DNA of 11,413 bases. It comes from an uncultured Collinsella sp. (lineage in GTDB: Bacteria > Actinomycetota > Coriobacteriia > Coriobacteriales > Coriobacteriaceae). This document shows, in pieces, positions 1 through 4,386 of this stretch (the stretch's first letter is position 1; every line of letters starts with the position of its first letter). The position numbers and the translations under genes are program-made. The notes beneath the pieces were generated by a model. The model saw only the letters and a list, made by a program, of their open reading frames with translations, made no database searches and was not told where the DNA came from. Where the stretch lies: positions 1 to 11,413 of the forward strand of contig CAKTUC010000043.1 of assembly GCA_934617135.1 (NCBI GenBank), given 5' to 3'.

Positions 1-2
1 TC

Positions 3-305
3 AACCTGTTCCCCGACTGTCGCATGAACGACGGCATGGTCGACATCGCGGTCATCGAGCCCGTAAAAACCGTGCAGCTACTGCCCACGGTGATCACCGC
101 CGCACTCGACCCCGCCGGCAAGGTACTCGGTCGCCCGCAGTTCAAGATCATCCAGACCAAGGAAGCTAAGATTACCTGCACGCCGTCGCTGGGTATGCAG
201 TTCGATGGCGAGATCATCTCCAGCAACTCCGGCGTCTTTGGTGCCCGTGCACTTCCGCAATGCCTCGACCTCATCGTCGACGAATTCTCACCGCTCGGTA
301 AATAG
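3..305 (+). CDS. Diacylglycerol kinase family (YegS/LCB5-like) lipid kinase, C-terminal end only
   Basis: The gene runs in from the left edge; 100 codons are visible, read in the frame that begins at base 3. The visible part looks like the C-terminal beta-sandwich domain of YegS/DgkB/LCB5-type lipid kinases. It has a PDCRMNDGMVDIAVIE stretch near its start, like the family's 'DGxxDvxv' segment, and a QFDGEII motif further on, like the family's 'xxDGE' strand. The kinase domain proper, with the nucleotide-binding GGDGT loop, lies outside the window, so activity cannot be judged. Family members phosphorylate lipids such as diacylglycerol at the inner membrane face. The gene stops with TAG 8 bases before the next start, and the downstream Shine-Dalgarno overlaps this stop codon, so the two are probably cotranscribed. 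The assignment is by motif recognition only. Confidence 0.72.
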   Translation, partial: NLFPDCRMNDGMVDIAVIEPVKTVQLLPTVITAALDPAGKVLGRPQFKIIQTKEAKITCTPSLGMQFDGEIISSNSGVFGARALPQCLDLIVDEFSPLGK

Positions 306-313
306 GAGGACCC

Positions 314-406
314 ATGAACGACAATCCCCTGCTCGGCTTTATCGTCATTGTTCTGGCCATGCTCGTCGGCTATGCGATCAACGTGATCCACCGTCGGAAG
401 AAGTAA
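314..406 (+). CDS. 30-residue single-helix membrane peptide, unknown function
   Basis: A short open frame of 30 codons follows the lipid kinase directly. AGGAGG (304-309), which overlaps the kinase stop, sits 4 bases before the ATG. The peptide starts MNDNPLLGF, has one hydrophobic helix at about residues 6-25 and ends in the basic tail HRRKK, so the positive-inside rule puts the C-terminus in the cytoplasm. A perfect 12-bp terminator follows 36 bases after the stop, which fits a two-gene operon end. I do not recognise the family. It may be a small partner of the lipid kinase or an unrelated small membrane protein. Its main support is the near-ideal ribosome-binding site, its position before a terminator and its clean transmembrane profile. 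Confidence 0.6.
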   Translation: MNDNPLLGFIVIVLAMLVGYAINVIHRRKK

Positions 407-442
407 TTCCACATTGGTATGATATTCATCCGATTATCGTCT

Positions 443-485
443 CCCCCGCTGTTTATGCATTTGCCAAACAGCGGGGGATTTTTCT
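443..485 (+). terminator. Rho-independent terminator of the lipid kinase operon
   Basis: A perfect 12-bp inverted repeat (CCCCCGCTGTTT at 443-454 and its complement at 466-477) encloses an 11-base loop and is followed by ATTTTTCTTT. This is a classical intrinsic terminator for the two upstream genes. Confidence 0.9.
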
Positions 486-558
486 TTGTGACCCGTGGAA
501 GGCGCTTTATTCAGCTACAGTAATTGCAGGGGGCCTTTATTTAACTAAAGCTACATAA

Positions 559-630
559 TGAGTATTCTTATCCGCTCATCGCATATTTTGGGACGCTCAT
601 CGAGTATTTTATCGAACAGGATGAATACTC
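559..630. promoter_or_regulatory. Repeat-rich putative operator region upstream of the C69 dipeptidase
   Basis: The 226 bases between the terminator and the dipeptidase hold no convincing gene. Two direct repeats of CGCTCATCGnnTATTTT (573-589 and 594-610, 15 of 17 identical) lie 21 bp apart, about two helical turns. They are flanked by an inverted pair, GAGTATTC at 560-567 and GAATACTC at 623-630, and GAGTATT recurs inside the second direct repeat (602-608). Phased direct repeats flanked by inverted half-sites are typical of transcription-factor binding arrays. I could not place a good -35/-10 pair; AT-rich stretches near 632-665 could hold a weak one. The regulator is unknown. Confidence 0.45.
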
Positions 631-714
631 TTTAGACTTCCGATAGGCTAATAGATGTATTTATTAGCTGAGATTCCGCACCGTTTTGCGGGGTTTCAAC
701 AGTTGGGAGGGATC

Positions 715-2517
715 ATGAGGTTTACTCATCCTGTCAACACGCTCAAAAAGCTCGGCTGCGGCCTTGCCTTTGGAGCAGTGGCCATTATGGCCATGCCGAC
801 TTCGGCGCTCGCCTGCACCCAGATCTACATGGGCAGCAAGCTCACGGCAGACGGCAACACGTACTACGGTCGTTCCGAGGACTTCGGCCCGCGCTACGTC
901 AAGCATTTTGGCATTGAGCCCGCGCACAAGGACGGCAACGAGTACACCTCGGTCGAGTCCGGCTTTGAGTACAAGTCCAAGGGCGTAACCTACCGCTACA
1001 CTTTCGTTCGCGACAATCCCTCGCAGTGGGAAGATCGCTACGATGCTTATTCCGAGGCCGGCATCAATGAGAAGGGCGTCTCCTGCTCTGCCACGTTGAG
1101 CACCTCCTACAACGAGAAGGCCGAAGAGGCCGACCCCATCACCGAGGAAACCGGCATTGGCGAGTACAGCTATGCCAGCGTCATCCTTGGCGAGAGCGCC
1201 ACGGCCCGCGAGGGCGTCGAGCTCATCGGCAGCCTGATCGACGAGCAGGGCGTCTGCTCCAACGATCAGATCATCATCGCCGACAGCACCGAGACCTGGC
1301 TGTTCGCCGGACTTTCTGGCCATCAGTGGATCGCCATGAAGCTCACCGACGATATCGCCTCGGTCAACCCCAACATCGGCAACCTTAACTACAAGGTCAA
1401 CCTCGACGACACCGAGAACTGCCTCCACTCCAAGGACATTCAGACCATGCCCGAAGAAAAGGGCTTTGCCAAGTACTTCGAGGACGGCCAGTTCGACGTT
1501 GCCCAGACCTACGGTGAGGAAATTAGCGATAAGGCCATGCATTCTTGGTCTCGCTATATCCAGGGCCGCGATTATTTCATGGCTCCGCTTGCCGAGGGCA
1601 CCGACTACGAGATCGTTAAGGACGAGCGCGAAGATGCTCGTGCCACGACCGGCGCCCTGGTCCACGAGATGCAGCCGCTGTTCTTTACGCCCGGCAAGTC
1701 CGACTGGAACACCTTTGAGATGATCCGCAGCTTTGCCACTCGTGGCGAGAATGTCGCCGGCCTCAACGCCAACACCGACGGTGCCTATGCCATCGGCTCC
1801 AACCGCAACACCGAGATCCACACCTTCCAGATCCGTCAGGGCATGGACCCCGAGATCGCGACCATCCAGTGGGAGATGCTCTCCAACGCCGAGTTCTCCG
1901 TCGCTATTCCCTTCTACTCCGCACTGCTCACCGAGGTCAGTCCTTACTTCAGCGATCAGGATGTCTCCTTCGATCACTGTGAAGAGGAAGACGTCGTGAA
2001 CAACGAGGAGCCCAAGAACTCCATCAATTACGTCCTCATGGACATCAACACGCTCGCCGAGGAGAACCGCGACAACTGCGCCACCGGCGTCCGCGCCTAT
2101 CTCGACGCTCTGCAGAAGGAGCTCATCGAGCAGAACCTGACCGTCGACGAGGCCATGCAGGCTGCCGAGGGCACCGAGGCCCGCACCGCCCTGGCCAACA
2201 AGGCTGGCAAGGCCGCGACCAAGAACACCTACGTCAAGTGCAAGGCCATGCTCGAGGAGATGCGCGATTACCTCAAGAAGGGCGACTTCTCCGAGAAGTT
2301 CGTCCCGAGTGACTACGATGCCGACAACGACTGCCTGGTCGAGTCCATCACCTACGCCGACGAGGCCCTCTCCGATGAGGACGTTGCCGAGCCCGAGGTT
2401 AAGGAAGAGGCAACCGAGGAGAAGTCCGACGGCAACAACATGGCCGCCATGGCTGTTGGTGCCGTCGTCATCATCGGTGTCTGCGGCTTCGTGCTCTATC
2501 GTCGCAAGAAGGCCTAA
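715..2517 (+). CDS. Secreted, membrane-anchored C69-family dipeptidase
   Basis: This 600-residue protein is a peptidase of the C69 (PepD-like) Ntn-hydrolase family, which cleaves dipeptides. Residues 1-33 form a signal peptide (KK near residue 11, hydrophobic core, ending TSALA). Cys34 directly follows it and is the expected N-terminal nucleophile in CTQIYMG, followed by the family signature DGNTYYGRSED (46-56). AGINEKGVSCSAT further on matches the conserved NEKGV segment. The catalytic domain probably reaches about residue 480. A helical, acidic stretch follows, then one transmembrane helix (about 576-595) and a basic RRKKA end, with no LPXTG motif. This predicts an extracytoplasmic enzyme held in the membrane. 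Family members often lack the anchor and are shorter. ATG 715 is preferred over the in-frame ATG at 655 because GGGAGGG (705-711) precedes it and it gives a proper signal peptide. Signal peptidase may expose the nucleophile directly. 'ALAC' is a poor lipobox, so a lipoprotein is less likely but not excluded. Confidence 0.88.
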   Translation: MRFTHPVNTLKKLGCGLAFGAVAIMAMPTSALACTQIYMGSKLTADGNTYYGRSEDFGPRYVKHFGIEPAHKDGNEYTSVESGFEYKSKGVTYRYTFVRDNPSQWEDRYDAYSEAGINEKGVSCSATLSTSYNEKAEEADPITEETGIGEYSYASVILGESATAREGVELIGSLIDEQGVCSNDQIIIADSTETWLFAGLSGHQWIAMKLTDDIASVNPNIGNLNYKVNLDDTENCLHSKDIQTMPEEKGFAKYFEDGQFDVAQTYGEEISDKAMHSWSRYIQGRDYFMAPLAEGTDYEIVKDEREDARATTGALVHEMQPLFFTPGKSDWNTFEMIRSFATRGENVAGLNANTDGAYAIGSNRNTEIHTFQIRQGMDPEIATIQWEMLSNAEFSVAIPFYSALLTEVSPYFSDQDVSFDHCEEEDVVNNEEPKNSINYVLMDINTLAEENRDNCATGVRAYLDALQKELIEQNLTVDEAMQAAEGTEARTALANKAGKAATKNTYVKCKAMLEEMRDYLKKGDFSEKFVPSDYDADNDCLVESITYADEALSDEDVAEPEVKEEATEEKSDGNNMAAMAVGAVVIIGVCGFVLYRRKKA

Positions 2518-2533
2518 GACCCTCACGTTCTAA

Positions 2534-2569
2534 AGGAGGGCGAGACAGCGTGAGCGGCCTTGCCCTCCT
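2534..2569 (+). terminator. Weak hairpin region after the dipeptidase gene
   Basis: AGGAGGGC (2534-2541) and GCCCTCCT (2562-2569) form a perfect 8-bp stem, but the loop is 20 bases and no T-run follows. CTCACG (2522-2527) could instead pair with CGTGAG (2549-2554), which overlaps the loop. A second small hairpin, CGGCG/CGCCG (2585-2599), is followed a few bases later by CTTTT. One of these probably ends dipeptidase transcription, but none is a textbook terminator. Confidence 0.35.
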
Positions 2570-2601
2570 AGCCCGTCATCTGACCGGCGGGAAACGCCGC
2601 T

Positions 2602-2624
2602 GAAATCTTTTCAAAAAAGATTTC
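2602..2624. promoter_or_regulatory. AT-rich 23-bp palindrome overlapping the trp leader promoter
   Basis: GAAATCTTTT (2602-2611) and AAAAGATTTC (2615-2624) are perfect 10-bp arms around a 3-base centre. The right arm runs into the position of the -35 element of the promoter called at 2622-2651. No T-run follows on the plus strand, so an operator, or an UP-like AT-rich element, is likelier than a terminator. It does not resemble the E. coli TrpR operator. Confidence 0.45.
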
Positions 2625-2651
2625 CCTGCACATATATCGCTGTGTTATAGT
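2622..2651 (+). promoter_or_regulatory. Putative promoter of the trp leader/ECF operon
   Basis: TATAGT (2646-2651) is a good -10 hexamer, with a TGTG stretch just upstream at 2641-2644. The -35 candidate TTCCCT (2622-2627), 18 bp away, is weak. A start near 2658 would give a leader of about 50 bases before the leader peptide ATG and about 160 bases before the attenuator hairpin, similar to known amino-acid attenuators. Confidence 0.5.
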
Positions 2652-2709
2652 GCAACGCAACAGCAACAAGGTGCGACCGCGCCACGGCATCACGAAAGGA
2701 GCCACCGAC

Positions 2710-2778
2710 ATGAAGAACACGATGAAGTCTCTCAACAACTGGTGGTGGCGTGATGCGAATACGATCGGTCGACAGTGA
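2710..2778 (+). CDS. trpL: Tryptophan leader peptide (attenuator), 22 aa
   Basis: A 22-codon frame with a strong ribosome-binding site (GAAAGGAG at 2694-2701, 8 bases before the ATG) contains three consecutive TGG codons at 2740-2748, in the context SLNNWWWRDA. It ends at TGA 2776-2778, 37 bases before an intrinsic terminator and 146 bases before an ECF S-protein gene. A Trp-Trp-Trp run in so short a peptide is the hallmark of ribosome-mediated trp attenuation, as in the Trp leaders of enterobacteria and actinobacteria. When charged tRNA-Trp is scarce, the ribosome would stall at 2740-2748 and change folding of the downstream RNA. The unusual point is the target: a transporter, not trp biosynthesis genes. 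The peptide itself probably has no function beyond being translated. Confidence 0.88.
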   Translation: MKNTMKSLNNWWWRDANTIGRQ

Positions 2779-2834
2779 GTCCCTCACGCCTGTTTTTGCG
2801 CTCTAGGTGATTGGAAGGCCTCCGGTTTCGACCG
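2747..2834 (+). promoter_or_regulatory. Attenuator RNA with candidate alternative pairings
   Basis: GGCGTGA (2747-2753), which includes the last Trp codon, is perfectly complementary to TCACGCC (2784-2790). A ribosome stalled on the Trp codons would block this pairing (segment 1:2). Freed TCACGCCT can pair imperfectly with AGGTGA (2805-2810) just before the terminator. Separately, CGGTCGA (2766-2772) is perfectly complementary to TCGACCG (2828-2834), the loop and 3' arm of the terminator, and could act as an antiterminator pairing. A ribosome that reaches the stop at 2776 would cover 2766-2772 and leave the terminator free. The pairings are seen in the sequence; which one operates is inference. 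Confidence 0.65.
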
Positions 2835-2846
2835 GGGGCCTTTTTC
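2816..2846 (+). terminator. Intrinsic terminator of the trp attenuator
   Basis: An 11-bp stem (2816-2826 with 2831-2841, one G-U pair) closes a TTCG tetraloop and is followed by TTTTTC. It lies between the leader peptide and the first S-protein gene, so every transcript from the upstream promoter must pass it to express the transporter. Confidence 0.9.
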
Positions 2847-2924
2847 TATCTCGAGCCCGATCGCATTCGCATCACGCGCCTCCGCTTTCTTCTCTTGCAC
2901 TTCCCCTCCGAAAGGATTTTCACC

Positions 2925-3497
2925 ATGTCTCAGAACACCACCGCCGCCCAGCCCCGCACCGTCCAGACCGCCGACCGCGGCAAGCTCGACGTCCGCGCCC
3001 TCGTCTTGCTCGCCATCCTGCTTGCCGCCGGCTTCATCCTCAACTTCACCGTCGGCAAGGCCATCTCCGGCATCTCGGGCGGCATGATCAGCCCCGAATT
3101 CATCATCTCGGCCTTCTGCCTCACCATCCTGGTCGTTCGCCCCAACATTGGCCAGGCGCTCATCATCGGCCTCATCTCGGCCGCTGTAATCCAAATCACC
3201 ACCACCTCGCCGTTCGTTGATTTTGCCGCCGAGGGCATCGCCGCCATGCTCATGGCCGTCATTGTCAACGCTGCTGCCAAGGACGGCCAGGTTAAGCCCG
3301 CCGTCGCCATCGTCGCAACGTTCGTGACCACCTTTGTCTCGGGCGTCATCTTCATGGTCATCAAGATGGCCATGCTCGGCGTGGTGGGCGAGCTCGCCGC
3401 AGCCATGCTGCCCGTCGTCGCCATGACCGCCGTCTTTAATGCCATCCTGGTCGGCGCTCTCTACCTGCCCATCCAGAAGGCTCTCAAGCTCAACTAA
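2925..3497 (+). CDS. ECF transporter S component, probable tryptophan-specific (TrpP-like)
   Basis: This 190-residue integral membrane protein has a short polar N-terminus (1-24) and about six hydrophobic helices, the usual size and shape of an ECF substrate-binding (S) subunit. Helix 1 (LVLLAILLAAGFILN, 26-40) carries Ala30 and Ala34 in an AxxxA arrangement, the known contact motif for EcfT. The loop GGMISPEF before helix 2 and SAAVIQITT (85-93) resemble the TrpP/ECF-S group. The Trp leader peptide and terminator directly upstream are the main evidence for tryptophan as substrate; the protein alone does not prove it. ATG 2925 has AAAGGA (2911-2916) 8 bases upstream; the longer in-frame start at 2811 lies before the terminator hairpin and is rejected. 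The protein is a close paralogue of the S component at 3706. Confidence 0.82.
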   Translation: MSQNTTAAQPRTVQTADRGKLDVRALVLLAILLAAGFILNFTVGKAISGISGGMISPEFIISAFCLTILVVRPNIGQALIIGLISAAVIQITTTSPFVDFAAEGIAAMLMAVIVNAAAKDGQVKPAVAIVATFVTTFVSGVIFMVIKMAMLGVVGELAAAMLPVVAMTAVFNAILVGALYLPIQKALKLN

Positions 3498-3503
3498 CCC
3501 GCT

Positions 3504-3603
3504 CGGCTTTACGAGCCACCCCATCTTGGCGTTCATTCGTCACTCGCGTACCCAAGTACGCTTCGCTCCTCTTTCGCGCCAACCTGGGCCCCTCGTAAAG
3601 CCG
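3504..3603. repeat. 100-bp nested inverted-repeat element between the two S-component genes
   Basis: The outermost arms are a perfect 12-bp inverted repeat, CGGCTTTACGAG (3504-3515) and CTCGTAAAGCCG (3592-3603). Inside them lie CCCAtcTTGGCG (3520-3531) with CGCCAAccTGGG (3577-3588), and a central hairpin GCGTAC-CCAA-GTACGC (3546-3561). The whole forms one long, interrupted cruciform or RNA stem with no T-run after it. Arms and size suggest a dispersed intergenic palindrome (a REP- or MITE-like element) or an mRNA-stabilising or processing stem that separates expression of the two S genes. The rest of the 208-base gap (3604-3705) holds only a small GC hairpin near 3648-3662 and the next ribosome-binding site. 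Confidence 0.7.
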
Positions 3604-3705
3604 TCTCCGTGCTCCATTATTCAAAATTGATCCCCTTTCCGATTTAGCCCCTTTCGCGGGGGTCCAGGACACTCTTATCTCAAATCCCACCTTAAGGAGA
3701 ACATC

Positions 3706-4257
3706 ATGGCCACCAACACTCAGGCTCGTACCATTTCTGCCAACGCCGTTTCCGACAAGGGCATCCTCGATATCACCTCGCTCGTCTTGCTTGCCATCCT
3801 GCTCGCGGCCGGCTTTATCCTCAACATGACCGTCGGCAATGCGCTTGCCGCGACGGGTATCAAGCCGCAGTTCATCATTGCCGCCTATGCCCTGGCCATC
3901 GCACTCACGCAGGCGAGCTTTGCCCAGGCCGCCATCTTTGGCATCCTGTCAGCCGCCGTTATCCAAATCACCACGTCCATCCCCGGCCTTAACTTTGTGA
4001 CCGAGCTTGCCGGAGCGCTGACGATGGCGGCGCTCGTTAAGTCCAACATCGGCGGCAGCAAGATCAACCCCTTCATCGCCGGCCTGCTCACCACCCTGGT
4101 CTCGGGTGCCCTCTTCGCCGTCCTGGGCACGGTTATCATGGGCGCCGCGCTTCCCACGGCACTTGCCAAGGTTCCCATCGTCCTCGGCACCGCCGTCTTT
4201 AACGCCGTCGTGGTCCAGGCCCTCTTCTTCCCCCTGCGCAAGGTGCTCGGCAAATAG
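3706..4257 (+). CDS. Second ECF transporter S component, paralogue of the upstream one
   Basis: A 183-residue membrane protein with the same build as its neighbour: a polar N-terminus, helix 1 with an almost identical LVLLAILLAAGFILN (26-40) and AxxxA (Ala30, Ala34), and the shared SAAVIQITT (82-90). The remaining helices and loops differ clearly; for example, GIKPQFIIAA replaces the GGMISPEF loop. This is an old tandem duplication with likely divergence in substrate or affinity. AAGGAG (3694-3699) lies 6 bases before the ATG. No Trp-rich leader precedes it, so its own control differs unless it is only read through from the attenuator. The substrate may be tryptophan, another aromatic amino acid or an indole-type compound. 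It presumably shares EcfA and EcfT with the first S component. Confidence 0.8.
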   Translation: MATNTQARTISANAVSDKGILDITSLVLLAILLAAGFILNMTVGNALAATGIKPQFIIAAYALAIALTQASFAQAAIFGILSAAVIQITTSIPGLNFVTELAGALTMAALVKSNIGGSKINPFIAGLLTTLVSGALFAVLGTVIMGAALPTALAKVPIVLGTAVFNAVVVQALFFPLRKVLGK

Positions 4258-4265
4258 CCTGATAT

Positions 4266-4296
4266 GATGGACGGGCCGCACGCTTGCGGCCCCATC
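4266..4296 (+). terminator. GC-rich hairpin after the second S-component gene
   Basis: GGGCCGCA (4273-4280) and TGCGGCCC (4285-4292) form a perfect 8-bp stem with loop CGCT, extended by GATG/CATC across a 3-base bulge. No T-run follows, so it is a weak or partial terminator, or an mRNA 3'-end stabiliser within the ECF operon. Confidence 0.4.
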
Positions 4297-4306
4297 ACCA
4301 AAGACT

Positions 4307-4366
4307 GTCCCAAACAGCCAGCTTTTGGGGACGTTCTTAAACGACTCGTCATTTAAGAACGTCCCC
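4307..4366. repeat. Perfect 15-bp inverted repeat with an alternative upstream pairing, before ecfA
   Basis: GGGGACGTTCTTAAA (4327-4341) and TTTAAGAACGTCCCC (4352-4366) are perfect arms around a 10-base loop. The left arm could pair instead with GTCCCAAA (4307-4314) using TTTTGGGGAC (4323-4332), so two mutually exclusive stems are possible. The downstream arm ends 10 bases before the ecfA ribosome-binding site. It may be a dispersed palindromic repeat, an operator or an RNA switch controlling EcfA/EcfT levels. Confidence 0.65.
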
Positions 4367-4386
4367 GATGACTATGAAAGGTATCC

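Noticed and set aside
655..714. Upstream in-frame ATG for the dipeptidase, adding 20 residues
   Set aside because: There is no good ribosome-binding site there, and the extra residues would displace the signal peptide; ATG 715 has GGGAGGG at proper spacing.
664..2526. A 620-codon open frame on the minus strand covering the whole dipeptidase gene
   Set aside because: Its product is a low-complexity Val/Leu/Gly/Asp-rich string with no domain. Such mirror frames arise from C-ending codon use on the real strand, where the signal peptide, C69 motifs and ribosome-binding site are all found.
2710..2850. T-box riboswitch or TRAP-binding site as the tryptophan control element
   Set aside because: I see no T-box consensus and no run of spaced GAG/TAG triplets. 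The Trp-codon leader explains the region better.
2811..2924. Upstream in-frame start for the first S component
   Set aside because: It lies immediately before the attenuator stem, which would become coding sequence, and gives a non-family N-terminus; ATG 2925 has its own ribosome-binding site.
3504..3603. CRISPR repeat or insertion-sequence remnant
   Set aside because: There is one palindromic unit, no spacer periodicity, no transposase fragment and no clear target-site duplication; a MITE-like origin is kept only as a possibility.
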